Assembly: GCA_963825765.1 (NCBI GenBank)
Contig: CAWGUU010000003.1
Coordinates: forward strand, 620,001-684,000
DNA from: CAWGUU01 sp963825765
Lineage (GTDB): Bacteria > Actinomycetota > Acidimicrobiia > Acidimicrobiales > AC-14
Direction of reading: 5' to 3'
DNA length: 64,000 bases
In this document: in pieces, positions 44,850-53,571 of the stretch
How positions within the stretch are numbered: position 1 is the stretch's first letter
How the letters are laid out: each line of letters opens with the position of its first letter
The notes under the pieces: generated by a model
Told to the model about the DNA's origin: nothing
Seen by the model: the letters and a program-made list of their open reading frames with translations, nothing else
Database searches by the model: none
Translations under genes and position numbers: made by a program

Positions 44850-44919
44850 TTCCTTGGGCTCATGCCGGTGGGCTCATGCCGGTGGGCTCATGCCGGTGGG
44901 CTCATGCCGGTGGGCTCAT
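44846..44919 (-). promoter_or_regulatory. relay of five overlapping 5-codon mini-ORFs joining phoH to ybeY
   Basis: The phoH stop (44918-44916) overlaps ATG 44919. Four identical mini-ORFs (MSPPA, stop; ATGs at 44919, 44905, 44891, 44877) and one variant (MSPRK, stop; ATG 44863) follow with a 14-nt period, each joined by ATGA, and the last stop (44848-44846) overlaps the ybeY ATG 44849. Not one base between phoH and ybeY is untranslated. Confidence 0.85.
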
Positions 44920-45866
44920 CTGGGTGGGGTGACGCGCTCGTAGGCGTCGACGATGTCCTGGACGATCCGGTGGCGCACGACGTCGCGCGACGTCAGGTGG
45001 ACGAACGCCAGGCCGTCGATGCCGCTGAGCACCGCCTCGAGCCCGACCAGGCCGCTGCGGCCGGCCGCCAGGTCGACCTGCGTGACGTCGCCGGTGACGA
45101 CCGCCTTGGACCCGAACCCGATCCGGGTCAGGAACATCTTCATCTGCTCCGGGGTGGTGTTCTGGGCCTCGTCGAGGATGAGGAAGCTGTCGTTGAGGGT
45201 GCGGCCCCGCATGTAGGCGAGCGGGGCGACCTCGATGGTGTCGCCGTCGAGCAGGCGCTTGGCACCCTCGGGCCCGAGCATGTCGTAGAGGGCGTCGTAG
45301 AGAGGCCGCAGGTAGGGGTCGACCTTGGCCAGCATGTCGCCGGGGAGGAAGCCGAGGCGCTCCCCCGCCTCGACCGCCGGGCGGGTGAGGATGATGCGTG
45401 TCACCTGTCGGTCCTGGAGGGCCTGCACCGCCTGGGCGACGGCCAGGTAGGACTTGCCGGTGCCGGCCGGGCCGATGGCGAAGGTGACGACGTTGGCGGC
45501 GATGGCGTCGGCATAGGTCTTCTGGCCGCTGGTCTTGGGCCTGACCGTGCGGCCCCGCGCCGAACGGAGCACTTCCGAAGACATCACGTCGGAGGGCTTC
45601 TCGTCGGCCTTCACCATCTCGATGGTCCTACCCACGTCGGCGGCGTCGAGGCGCTGGCCCCGGCCGAGCAGCACGACGAGGTCGTCGAACAGGCGGCCCA
45701 CCCTGTCGGCTTCCTCGCCGCTGATCGAGATCTCGTTGCCGCGCACGAGGATCTCCGTGTCGCCGAACGCCTCCTCCACCAGCCGCAACAGTTGGTCACG
45801 GTGGCCGAGCAGCTCCACCATGAGGTGATTGCCGGGAACGAGGATCTTGACTTGGGTCGGGGACAC
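44916..45866 (-). CDS. phoH: PhoH-family ATPase (YbeZ)
   Basis: 316 residues from GTG 45866; the open frame upstream reads through a shadow of the HIT gene. An N-terminal KH-like region (ILVRGNEISISGEEADRV) precedes the ATPase with Walker A GPAGTGKSYLA, PAVEAGERLGFLPGD and Walker B ILDEAQNTTPEQMKMFLTR. PhoH/YbeZ partners YbeY in rRNA processing, which agrees with their direct translational link here. Confidence 0.94.
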   Translation of the reverse strand: MSPTQVKILVPGNHLMVELLGHRDQLLRLVEEAFGDTEILVRGNEISISGEEADRVGRLFDDLVVLLGRGQRLDAADVGRTIEMVKADEKPSDVMSSEVLRSARGRTVRPKTSGQKTYADAIAANVVTFAIGPAGTGKSYLAVAQAVQALQDRQVTRIILTRPAVEAGERLGFLPGDMLAKVDPYLRPLYDALYDMLGPEGAKRLLDGDTIEVAPLAYMRGRTLNDSFLILDEAQNTTPEQMKMFLTRIGFGSKAVVTGDVTQVDLAAGRSGLVGLEAVLSGIDGLAFVHLTSRDVVRHRIVQDIVDAYERVTPPR

Positions 45867-45947
45867 GGGTGTCGATGCCAGGGTACCGGGGCTCGGGCCG
45901 CCCTGCGGACATCTCGCCGTCACATCTCCCCGGGGCCCGGTGGCCGG

Positions 45948-45990
45948 GAGAGTGCAAAAGACTGCACATATCGCACCTTTTTGCACACTC
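45948..45990. repeat. palindromic element B, related to element A
   Basis: GAGAGTGCAA at 45948 and TTGCACACTC ending 45990 pair with one mismatch around a centre containing CATATCGCAC. It occupies the 154-bp gap between the HIT and phoH genes (both minus). Arms nearly match element A at 35588; the centre resembles but does not equal its core. Confidence 0.45.
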
Positions 45991-46020
45991 ACCCGATGTG
46001 ACGTGTGCTTCTGCCTGCTC

Positions 46021-46383
46021 TCAGCCCGGCGGCCACTCCATGCGGCGGCCCCCCAGCACGTGGAGGTGGAGGTGGCCGACGGAGTTCTGGGCGTCGTCGC
46101 CGACGTTGCACACCAGCCGGTAGCCACGTTCGGCCACGCCCTCGGTGCGGGCAACCTGCTGCGCGGTGGTCAACATGTCGGCGAGGACGTCGCCGTGGCC
46201 GGCCTCGACGGTGTCGGCCGACGTGATGTGCTCACGAGGTACGACCAGGACGTGGGTCGGCATGGCCGGGTTGATGTCGCGGAAGGCGTAGCTGAGATCG
46301 GTGGACGCCACGCGGTCGGAGGGGATCTCACCGGCCACGATGCGGCAGAAGATGCAGTCTGACTCACTGGCGATCGGGCTCAT
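46021..46383 (-). CDS. HIT-family nucleotide-binding hydrolase (Hint-like)
   Basis: 120 residues. Zinc-type N-terminus CIFCRIVAGEIPS, and the HIT motif HLHLHVLGGR at the C-terminus. Hint enzymes hydrolyse AMP-lysine-like purine phosphoramidates. Size and motifs are typical. Its start is near a divergent gene at 46425. Confidence 0.95.
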   Translation of the reverse strand: MSPIASESDCIFCRIVAGEIPSDRVASTDLSYAFRDINPAMPTHVLVVPREHITSADTVEAGHGDVLADMLTTAQQVARTEGVAERGYRLVCNVGDDAQNSVGHLHLHVLGGRRMEWPPG

Positions 46384-46424
46384 TGCTGGTCAGGCTATGG
46401 CCGTGAGACCAGGGGCTGGACGCG

Positions 46425-47021
46425 GTGTCCCCCGGGCTTGACGACCTCGAGCGGTGGGCGGCAGGGGCGCGGGCCCAGGAGGCGGCCGACCAGCGGGTGC
46501 GGGAGCGATGGCTGCGCCAGGCCGCCGAGGAGGAGGCGTCGTTCGCCGGGCTGCTGGCCGACCTGGCCGAGGCCGGCCGGCCGGTGGTGGTGACGACGAC
46601 CGCGGGACGCCGGCACCAAGGGCCGGTGGTGGCGGTGGGGTGGGACTTCGTGGCCCTGACGCCACACGCAGGAGCGGCAGGCGAGGGGCGCTTGACCCTG
46701 GTGAGCTTCGAGTCGATCGCCGAGCTGCGGCAGGCACCCGGCTCCGCGCCCCGAGCGTCCGTGGCGCCGGCTCGGCCGCCGACGGGTCCTGGTGAGAATC
46801 TGGGCGGGGGCGAGCTGGGGGTGACGCTGGCCGAGGTGCTGGCCCAGGCCGTGGCCGGTCGGCCCCGGGTGGCGTTGGTGCTGGGGACGGTGACCGTCGT
46901 CGGCCAGCTGCGGGCGGTCGGTGCCGACGTGTTGAGCGTCAGGACCGACGCCGAGCCCGGCGGACTGTCCTACAGCCGGCTGTCGTCGGTTTCGGAGATC
47001 TCTCTCTTCGACTCGGGATAG
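46425..47021 (+). CDS. hypothetical protein with two Sm-like repeats
   Basis: 198 residues from GTG 46425. An N-terminal charged helical region (~1-50) is followed by two similar short beta modules, GRRHQGPVVAVGWDFVALT (~62-80) and LGTVTVVGQLRAVGADVLSV (~145-165), of the GxVxxVGxDxVxL kind seen in Sm/LSm folds. An Arg/Pro/Ala linker separates them. No catalytic motif. The last 52 bp overlap the convergent BldC-like gene, so the two cannot both be freely transcribed through. Confidence 0.7.
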   Translation: MSPGLDDLERWAAGARAQEAADQRVRERWLRQAAEEEASFAGLLADLAEAGRPVVVTTTAGRRHQGPVVAVGWDFVALTPHAGAAGEGRLTLVSFESIAELRQAPGSAPRASVAPARPPTGPGENLGGGELGVTLAEVLAQAVAGRPRVALVLGTVTVVGQLRAVGADVLSVRTDAEPGGLSYSRLSSVSEISLFDSG

Positions 47022-47221
47022 AGGTGTTCGAGGGTGCCGGGGGCGATCCGCGACGACTGGATGAAGGCGTCCACCTCCCCCTCCTGCAACCGGATCACCC
47101 GGCCGAACTTGTAGGCGGGCAGCTCAGCTTCGTTGATGAGGCGGTAGAGCGTGCGCACGGTGACGCCCAGCCGGTGAGCGGCCGCCGCTGTACTCATCCA
47201 GCGAATATCTTCCTCGGACAT
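46970..47221 (-). CDS. BldC/excisionase-type MerR-like DNA-binding protein
   Basis: 83 residues from ATG 47221; upstream in-frame ATG 47266 would add 15 non-conserved residues. The winged helix-turn-helix is clear: STAAAAHRLGVTVRTLYRLINEAELPAYKFGRVIRLQEGEVDAF can be followed in pieces such as LGVTVRTLYRLINE and KFGRVIRL. BldC homologues coordinate development and eCIS expression in Streptomyces. Position next to an eCIS cluster and LuxR gene suggests the same here, as inference. Confidence 0.85.
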   Translation of the reverse strand: MSEEDIRWMSTAAAAHRLGVTVRTLYRLINEAELPAYKFGRVIRLQEGEVDAFIQSSRIAPGTLEHLYPESKREISETDDSRL

Positions 47222-47410
47222 ATCTCGACATCCTATCCCAATGTCGACCCCTCTGGTGGTTCTCATGAGGTTTCACCCCGTCGGCACCACTTTGTGCACC
47301 ATGAGGCGCCTTCCCGACCAGATCTGGCTGCCCGTTGAGCGCCGGTTGAGTGCCCGATGAGCCGCACCCGGAGAATCCAGTGGCCCGTGCCGACGAGGAG
47401 GATCTCGCCC
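47222..47410. promoter_or_regulatory. divergent control region between the BldC-like and LuxR-type genes
   Basis: 189 bp without coding content. It holds a 10-bp palindrome CCAGATCTGG (47318-47327) and a GAGGAGGA ribosome site directly before ATG 47411. No convincing -35/-10 pair could be read by eye. Confidence 0.4.
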
Positions 47411-48037
47411 ATGGAAGACCGGATCCCGGTGTTCGTCTACGCCAGCGACCCAATCTCCGAGACCGGCATCGCCGGCCAGCTCCGGGGCCAACCCGGGGTC
47501 CACGTGGTGGACGAAGGCGACGTCGACATGGCGGCGGTGGCCATCGTCGTCACCGACGAGGTCGACGAGGAGGCGACGCGCGCCGTCCGGGCCGTGCAGC
47601 GCAACGGCGTGCCCCGCGTTGTGGTCGTCGTGACCCGCATCGACGACGGCGGGCTCCTCGCCGCGCTCGAGGCCGGGGCGTGCGGGATCGTGCGCCGGGC
47701 TGATGCCCGCAGCGACCGCCTGGTGGCCGCGGTGCGCGCCGCGGTCGCCGGCGACGGCACCATGCCACCCGACCTGCTGGGCCGGCTCCTCGACCAGATC
47801 GGGCGGCTGCAGCGCCAGGTGCTGGCCCCCCGGGGACTCACCATCGCCGGGCTGGCCGAGCGGGAGATCGAGGTCCTGCGCCTGATCGCCGACGGGCTGG
47901 ACACCAACGAGATCGCCGGACGGCTCTGCTACTCGGAGCGGACCGTGAAGAACGTCATCCACGACGTCACCTCCCGCCTGCAGCTGCGCAACCGGTCCCA
48001 CGCCGTCGCCTACGCCATGCGCCAGGGGCTCATCTGA
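47411..48037 (+). CDS. LuxR-type regulator with degenerate receiver-like domain
   Basis: 208 residues from ATG 47411 (SD GAGGAGGA). Residues ~1-120 resemble a receiver but lack the acidic pocket and phospho-Asp (FVYASDPISETGIA, VVVVVTRIDDGGLLAALEAGACGIV). The C-terminal LuxR helix-turn-helix is intact: LAEREIEVLRLIADGLDTNEIAGRL and SERTVKNVIHDV. It heads the eCIS cluster and is coupled to the YkgJ-like gene, whose ATG begins at the base after its TGA overlap (48037). Confidence 0.9.
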   Translation: MEDRIPVFVYASDPISETGIAGQLRGQPGVHVVDEGDVDMAAVAIVVTDEVDEEATRAVRAVQRNGVPRVVVVVTRIDDGGLLAALEAGACGIVRRADARSDRLVAAVRAAVAGDGTMPPDLLGRLLDQIGRLQRQVLAPRGLTIAGLAEREIEVLRLIADGLDTNEIAGRLCYSERTVKNVIHDVTSRLQLRNRSHAVAYAMRQGLI

Positions 48038-48741
48038 TGCACGACATCGACGAGCTCGAACGGCAGGTCCAGCGGGGCAGCATGTTCACCCTCGCCGTGC
48101 TCCACCGCGGCTCCCAGCGCATCGGTCGGGCGGAGGCGCTGCTCGGCGGCGTGCTCGGCGTCCTCAGCGCCAAGGGCCTGGTCACCGACGAGGAGATCGA
48201 CGCCGCCCTCAACGCCGACGACGAGGATGGCGCCGACGGCCGGCCCGGACCCGACGAGCCCGTGGACGCGGGGGCCCCGGTCAACCCGGCCATCGGCTGG
48301 CCGACCATCGCCCTGCGCACCGACCCTCCCGATCCGGCGGACGGCCCGGCGAGCGAGCCCACAGTCGACTGCGCGGCCCGGATGCCGGTCTGCCAGGCGG
48401 TCTGCTGCCGGTTGCGGTTCATGCTCAGCGCCGACGAGGTCGACGCGGGCGCGGCGAAGTGGGACATCGGGCACCCCTACGTCATCCGCCACGACGCCGG
48501 GGGCATGTGCGTCCACAACGAGGCGGCCACCAACGGCTGCTCGGTCTACGCCGACCGGCCACGCGTCTGCCGCCAGTACGACTGCACCCACGACGGTCGC
48601 ATCTGGAAGGACTTCGACGGGATGGTGCTCAACGACGAGTGGATCGCCGAGCACCTGGGACCCCGCGACATCAGCGTGGCGTCGGTGGTGCCGGCCATGA
48701 TGCCGACGCCCGTGTCGATCACGCCCCGTCCCCCGAGATGA
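48037..48741 (+). CDS. YkgJ-family Fe/Zn Cys-cluster protein in the eCIS operon
   Basis: 234 residues. The C-terminal half carries the YkgJ pattern: DCAARMPVCQAVCCRLRF, GMCVHNE, GCSVYADRPRVCRQYDC. An N-terminal helical segment and acidic linker (~1-90) are specific to this group. It overlaps both neighbours (TGATG upstream, ATGA downstream). YkgJ proteins are thought to hold a metal cluster; the role beside an eCIS is unknown. Confidence 0.82.
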   Translation: MHDIDELERQVQRGSMFTLAVLHRGSQRIGRAEALLGGVLGVLSAKGLVTDEEIDAALNADDEDGADGRPGPDEPVDAGAPVNPAIGWPTIALRTDPPDPADGPASEPTVDCAARMPVCQAVCCRLRFMLSADEVDAGAAKWDIGHPYVIRHDAGGMCVHNEAATNGCSVYADRPRVCRQYDCTHDGRIWKDFDGMVLNDEWIAEHLGPRDISVASVVPAMMPTPVSITPRPPR

Positions 48742-49481
48742 TCGACGCCATCGACGAGGCGATCCGGACCCTGATCCGGCGCGACGCCCTCAACGGGGGC
48801 GAGATCGAGGTCGTCTTCGACGCCCCCAACAAGGAGTGGGCCGCCCGCCGCAACGCCCCGACCATCAACGTCTACCTGTACGACATCCGTGAGGACCTGA
48901 AGTGGCGGGCCTACGGCACCACCGAGGTGCGGGACGGGTCCACCGGCTTCGTCGCCGCACGCCAGCCGCCGCCGCGGCACTTCAAGTTCTCCTACCTGGT
49001 CACGGCCTGGACCCAGCGACCGGAGGACGAGCACCGGCTCCTGTCGGCCGTCCTCGCCTGCTTCCTGCGCTTCACCGTCCTCCCCAAGGACGTGCTGACC
49101 GGGGCGCTCGACGGCCTGCGGCCCGTCGTGGTCGCCATCGGCATGCCGCCGCCCGACGATCGTCCGGTGTCGGACGTGTGGACGGCCCTCGGCGGCGAGC
49201 TGAAGCCGTCGCTCGACCTCACCGTCACCGCGCCGATCGACCCCGGCCGGACCGACACCGACATCGCCCCGCCCGTGCTGGAGGAGCCCAAGATCCGGGT
49301 GTCCTCGGCCGACGGCGCCGAAGACGCACCGGGGCGCACCGGAACCGCCCGACGTCGGGCCCACGCCGCCCTGGTCCGGCCGGTCGCCGTGGAGGAGGTC
49401 GCCGGCGGCACCCCCGACCAGCCGGGTCGCCGAATCAAGATCCGCAACACCTCGGTGCCGGAGCCTGACCCGTCGGAATAG
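48738..49481 (+). CDS. DUF4255 eCIS protein (Pvc16/cap-like)
   Basis: 247 residues. The N-terminal DUF4255 domain is recognised by NAPTINVYLYDIREDLKWRAYGTTEVR and FKFSYLVTAWT, with DEHRLLSAVLACFLRF. In eCIS these proteins are linked to the tube cap at the distal end of the particle. A ~70-residue flexible tail follows. It ends 20 bp from the convergent propeller gene. Confidence 0.9.
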   Translation: MIDAIDEAIRTLIRRDALNGGEIEVVFDAPNKEWAARRNAPTINVYLYDIREDLKWRAYGTTEVRDGSTGFVAARQPPPRHFKFSYLVTAWTQRPEDEHRLLSAVLACFLRFTVLPKDVLTGALDGLRPVVVAIGMPPPDDRPVSDVWTALGGELKPSLDLTVTAPIDPGRTDTDIAPPVLEEPKIRVSSADGAEDAPGRTGTARRRAHAALVRPVAVEEVAGGTPDQPGRRIKIRNTSVPEPDPSE

Positions 49482-49501
49482 GGGCGGATCCCGCGGGTAC
49501 G

Positions 49502-51199
49502 TCAGAAGGAGGGTGACAGGCCGTTGTCCTCGGTGACGGCAGTCTCGTTGGTGCCGGTGGCCGTCATCAGCCAGATCAGGCGCTGGGCGCCGAGGCGGTC
49601 GCTGACGAACACGATGTCGGTGCCCTTGTCCGACCACGCCGGCGACCCGTCGTTGCCAGGGCTGTCGGTGAGCCGGGTGGCGCCGCTGCCGGTGGGCTCC
49701 ATCACCCACACGTCGTAGTTCCCGCCCGTCCGGTTGCTCTCGAATGCCACCTTGTTGGTCTTCCCCCACGCCGGGTGCAGGTCCTGGGCCGTGTTGTTGG
49801 TGAGGAAGGTGAAGCCGGTGCCGTCCGAGTCGACGACGGCGATCTCGGGGTTCGTCGCCGTGCGGTAGGCGGTGAAGGCGATGCGCCGACCGTCCGGCGA
49901 CCACGACGGGTCGCTGGCCTTGTCGACCTGACCGCCGGTGATCGGCTGCTTGCCGTCGCCGCTCGCGTTCATGACGGAGAGCTGGAGGTTTGTCGCGGTC
50001 GCGCCCGAGGCCCACGCGACCTTCTTGCCGTCGGGCGACCACGCCGGGGCCACGTCCTCGCCCTGGTTGTCGGTGAGCTGCTTGCGACCGGACCCGTCGA
50101 CGTTCATCACGTAGATCTCGTTGTCGCCGTCGGCGTCGCCCACGTACAGGACCTTCTTGCCGTCCGTCGACAGGGCGGGATCGGTCTCGTCGGTCCCGTC
50201 GGAGGTGAGCGGCTTCAGGCCGCTGCCGTCGGGGCGGATCGACCAGATGTCGCTGTCGGGACCGTTGCGCAAGGAGGCGTACACGATGGGACGAGCGGTG
50301 GCCCCCGCCGCAGTGGTGCTCGTTGCCATCGACGTCCCGCCCGGCACCGTGGTCGACGAACCACCCCCGCCCGACCCGCTGCCGGCCCTGGTGGTGTCGG
50401 GGTCGCGCTCGCGATCGGCCGGCGTCTCGCTGGAGCCCGCGGGGTTGGCGTTGATGGTCGTGTCGCCCTTGCGGGTCGCGACGAGGAAGATGGCGGCGGC
50501 GATGCCGAGAGCCAGCACGCCCGTGGCCGCCTTCACCCACCCGGCGGCGATCACCGGCTTCTGGACGAGCGTCCCGTTGGCCTTGATGGGCTCGGGGCTG
50601 CCGTCGTCGACCACCACGGTGTAGGGCCGGCTGCGTGTCGGCCCCCGCAGGAACCGCTCCCTGGGTCGCAGCGAGACCTGGGCCGTCGCCTCCTGGCCAG
50701 GCACGAGGTGGAGCGACGGCGGGCTCACCGTGGCCGTCAGCGCCTCGTCGGGGTCCTCGGCCCGCAGCGTCACCCCGGCGGGCATGTTGCCGGCGTTGAC
50801 CACCCTGACGCGAGAGCGGGCCGAGCCGCTGGTCTCGACCGTCTGGGGGACCAGCGTGGCTCCCAGTTCGGTGAAGGGCTCGACCTGGACGACGCCCTCC
50901 TCGACCACCGAGACGCCGGGATCCTCCTGCGACCGAACGCGCACACCAAAGGGCTTGGCGCCGGCGGTGACGGCAGTCGACCGGGGGGGTTGGAATCGGA
51001 GCACCGCGGTGCCTTGCGCACCAGGGAACAGGTTCACCGACGGCGGCTCGACCGTCGTCCAGCCGGACACCTCGCCCACCACGTCGACGGCGAACACGTC
51101 GACCACGCTGCCGTCGTTGCGGACCCGGACCTCGGCGGTCGCCATGGAACCCGGCGTGACGCTGACGGTTTCGGGGCTCAGCACGACCGACGCGCCCAT
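49502..51199 (-). CDS. membrane protein with two Ig-like domains and a PD40/TolB propeller, in the eCIS locus
   Basis: 565 residues from ATG 51199; the frame goes further upstream but is not conserved. Two N-terminal beta-sandwich domains (~1-100 and ~105-210, motif VTPGSMATAEVRVRNDG), one helix (~235-255), a Gly/Ser/Thr linker and a C-terminal propeller of six to seven PD40 units (GSGLKPLTSDGTDETDPALSTDGKK, SWSPDGRRIAF, AWSPDGKKVAWAS). Orientation opposite to the cluster. It may dock the particle at the membrane or regulate release; function unknown. Confidence 0.8.
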   Translation of the reverse strand: MGASVVLSPETVSVTPGSMATAEVRVRNDGSVVDVFAVDVVGEVSGWTTVEPPSVNLFPGAQGTAVLRFQPPRSTAVTAGAKPFGVRVRSQEDPGVSVVEEGVVQVEPFTELGATLVPQTVETSGSARSRVRVVNAGNMPAGVTLRAEDPDEALTATVSPPSLHLVPGQEATAQVSLRPRERFLRGPTRSRPYTVVVDDGSPEPIKANGTLVQKPVIAAGWVKAATGVLALGIAAAIFLVATRKGDTTINANPAGSSETPADRERDPDTTRAGSGSGGGGSSTTVPGGTSMATSTTAAGATARPIVYASLRNGPDSDIWSIRPDGSGLKPLTSDGTDETDPALSTDGKKVLYVGDADGDNEIYVMNVDGSGRKQLTDNQGEDVAPAWSPDGKKVAWASGATATNLQLSVMNASGDGKQPITGGQVDKASDPSWSPDGRRIAFTAYRTATNPEIAVVDSDGTGFTFLTNNTAQDLHPAWGKTNKVAFESNRTGGNYDVWVMEPTGSGATRLTDSPGNDGSPAWSDKGTDIVFVSDRLGAQRLIWLMTATGTNETAVTEDNGLSPSF

Positions 51200-51308
51200 C
51201 GGCGGATGGTAACCCTTGCCACCCTGCCCGATCGGGTCGGGCCGTCTGCCCCGAAGTGCACCCCGACGGCCCCCGGGGGCGGCCGGAGCGCTCGGTAGTT
51301 TGCCGCTC

Positions 51309-53510
51309 GTGGAAGGTTCGCCCGACCCGCGCGCGGTCCCGGCCACGATCGCGCATCTCCTGGGACGCCTGTCGGTGGTCGAGGCGCGCGTCAGGGTGGG
51401 CGTCGAGCGGCGGCGCAGCGACGACCCCGATCCCGGCGACCGCTTCCGGGGCCTCTACGCCCCCGACTCCGAGGTCGACAGGCTGCTGGCCGGGACCCGC
51501 CTCCCGCTGCTCCCCGACGATCCCGCCACACTCTCCGACGATCCAGCCACGCTCCTCGACAGGCCAGCCACGCTCCTCGACAATCCGGGCAGCCAGATCG
51601 ACGGGCTGCTGGCGGCCGTCGAATCCGACGCTGACGCGGCCGAGGCCGCCGGGTCGGACCTCCGCGTCCGCAGGGTCGCCCGCAGCTTCGACCTGACCCC
51701 CCTCGACACCGAGGTGCTCCTCGTCGCCCTGGCCCCCGACCTCGACCCCAAGTTCGAGCGGCTGTACGGCTACCTGAACGACGACGTCTCCCGCCGCCGG
51801 GCCAGCATCGGCCTCGCCCTGGAGCTGTGTGGCGCCCTCGGCCCGGAGCGCGGCGGTCGGGCCCGGCTGGGGCCCACCGGGCCGCTGGTGGACGGTGGGC
51901 TGGTCGAGGTCGAGGATCCCGACCGCCCGTTCCTCACCCGTGCCCTCCGCGTACCCGACCGCGTGGCCGCGCACCTGCTGGGCGACGACGCCCCGGATCC
52001 GCTCGTCCTCTCGGTCGCCATGCCTGACGTCGACGCCCAGGTCGGGGACACGGCGACGCTGGAGCGGTCGATGGCGGCGGGCCAGCGGCTTGTCTACATC
52101 CGCCAGCCGAACGGCGGTGCCGGGTTCAGCCTGGCGTCGGCCGCGGCCCGCCGGGCCGGGCTGGGGGTGCTCCTCGTCGACCTGACCCGGCTCGACGGCG
52201 GCGACGGCGAGGCTGCTGCCTTCACCCGGCGGCTGGCCCGCGAGGCCCGCCTGCGGGGGTGCGTCGTCGTCGCCGGCCCCGTCGAAGCAGTCGCCGACCG
52301 GGGCGCGGCCGCCGTCCGCGCCCTCGCCGAGGCCCGGGTGCGGACGCTGGTGCTGGTCGGCGGGCGAACTTGGGACCCGTCGTGGAGCCGGGACGTGCCC
52401 CTCGTGGTTGACGCGCCGGTGCCGACGCCCGCGGAGCGCCGCCTCATCCTGGCCCGGGCCTTCGACGAGAACGGCGGCGACGGGGGCGACGGGGCCGGGC
52501 ACCCTGGCGGAATCGGACAAATCGACGGGATCGAGCGGGCGGCCCAGTTCCGGCTGGCGCCCGAGCACCTCGACCGCGCCGCCCGGTCGGCGTCGATCCG
52601 GGCCCACGCCCACGGTCGCGCCGTCACCGAGGCCGACCTGCTGGCCGGGGTCAGGAGCCAGAACGCCGCAGGTCTCGAGCGCCTGGCCCGCCGGGTGGAG
52701 CCGGCCGTGGCGTGGCCCGACCTCGTGCTGCCCGGTCACGTGCTCACCCAGCTGCGGGAGCTGACGGCCCGCGTCCGCCGCCGGGAGCGGGTGCTCGACG
52801 AGTGGGGCCTGGCCCACGGCGGCTCGCGTGGGCGTGGGGTGAAAGCCCTGTTCGCCGGCGAGTCCGGCACCGGCAAGACCATGTCGGCCGAGGTGCTGGC
52901 GGGCGAGCTGGGCCTCGACCTCTACGTGATCGACCTGTCCACCGTGGTCGACAAGTACGTGGGCGAGACGGAGAAGAACCTGGACCGCATCTTCGCCGAG
53001 GCCGAGCGGGTCAACGGCGTCCTGCTCTTCGACGAGGCCGACGCCCTGTTCGGCAAGCGGTCCGACGTCAAGGACGCCCAGGACCGCTACGCCAACGTCG
53101 AGACCGCCTACCTGCTGCAGCGGATGGAGACCTTCGAGGGGTTGGCCGTGCTCACCACAAACCTGCGCAGCAACATCGACGAGGCCTTCGCCCGCCGCCT
53201 CGACGTGATCGTCGACTTCCCGATGCCCGAGGACGCCGACCGCCTGCGGCTGTGGCAGCTCCACCTCGGGCCGGCCGTTCCGCGCGCCGGCGACATCGAC
53301 CTCGGCTTCCTCGCCCGATCGTTCCGCATCGCCGGGGGCAACATCCGCAACGTGGCCCTCGGCGCCGCCTACCTGGCCGCCGACGACGACCGCGACGTCT
53401 CCATGCTCGACCTGGTGCGGGCCACCGAGCGCGAGTACCGCAAGCTGGGGCGGCTGTGCGTGGCGTCCGAGTTCGGCCCGTACCTGGAGCTGGTGACCAA
53501 CCCGCGGTGA
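51309..53510 (+). CDS. AAA+ ATPase of the eCIS (Pvc15-like)
   Basis: 733 residues from GTG 51309. The N-terminal ~450 residues include a degenerate domain (a tandem DDPATLL-type repeat lies at ~67-90) and a helical region; the C-terminal AAA+ domain has Walker A FAGESGTGKT, Walker B LLFDEADALFG, sensor NLRSNIDEAFARRLD with the Arg finger. Every known eCIS carries such an ATPase; in the Photorhabdus cassette it helps load cargo. It is followed by 10 bp and the third mini-ORF relay. Confidence 0.92.
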   Translation: MEGSPDPRAVPATIAHLLGRLSVVEARVRVGVERRRSDDPDPGDRFRGLYAPDSEVDRLLAGTRLPLLPDDPATLSDDPATLLDRPATLLDNPGSQIDGLLAAVESDADAAEAAGSDLRVRRVARSFDLTPLDTEVLLVALAPDLDPKFERLYGYLNDDVSRRRASIGLALELCGALGPERGGRARLGPTGPLVDGGLVEVEDPDRPFLTRALRVPDRVAAHLLGDDAPDPLVLSVAMPDVDAQVGDTATLERSMAAGQRLVYIRQPNGGAGFSLASAAARRAGLGVLLVDLTRLDGGDGEAAAFTRRLAREARLRGCVVVAGPVEAVADRGAAAVRALAEARVRTLVLVGGRTWDPSWSRDVPLVVDAPVPTPAERRLILARAFDENGGDGGDGAGHPGGIGQIDGIERAAQFRLAPEHLDRAARSASIRAHAHGRAVTEADLLAGVRSQNAAGLERLARRVEPAVAWPDLVLPGHVLTQLRELTARVRRRERVLDEWGLAHGGSRGRGVKALFAGESGTGKTMSAEVLAGELGLDLYVIDLSTVVDKYVGETEKNLDRIFAEAERVNGVLLFDEADALFGKRSDVKDAQDRYANVETAYLLQRMETFEGLAVLTTNLRSNIDEAFARRLDVIVDFPMPEDADRLRLWQLHLGPAVPRAGDIDLGFLARSFRIAGGNIRNVALGAAYLAADDDRDVSMLDLVRATEREYRKLGRLCVASEFGPYLELVTNPR
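51512..51588. repeat. in-frame tandem repeat in the AAA+ ATPase N-terminus
   Basis: Four imperfect 24-bp units encode DDPATLS, DDPATLL, DRPATLL and DNPGS around residues 67-93. Length is a multiple of three. A slippage-prone spot, like the others in this window. Confidence 0.6.
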
Positions 53511-53520
53511 CCGGACCCCC

Positions 53521-53571
53521 ATGACTGGGCCAACGTGACGACTGGGCCAACGTGACGACTGGGCCAACGTG
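53521..53571 (+). promoter_or_regulatory. relay of three mini-ORFs after the eCIS ATPase
   Basis: ATG 53521 (MTGPT, stop) overlaps GTG 53535 (VTTGPT, stop) through GTGA, which overlaps GTG 53552 (same peptide), whose stop (53570-53572) overlaps GTG 53569, the start of the next ORF (VTGEAG). The period is 17 nt. The first ATG lies 10 nt after the ATPase stop. Confidence 0.8.
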
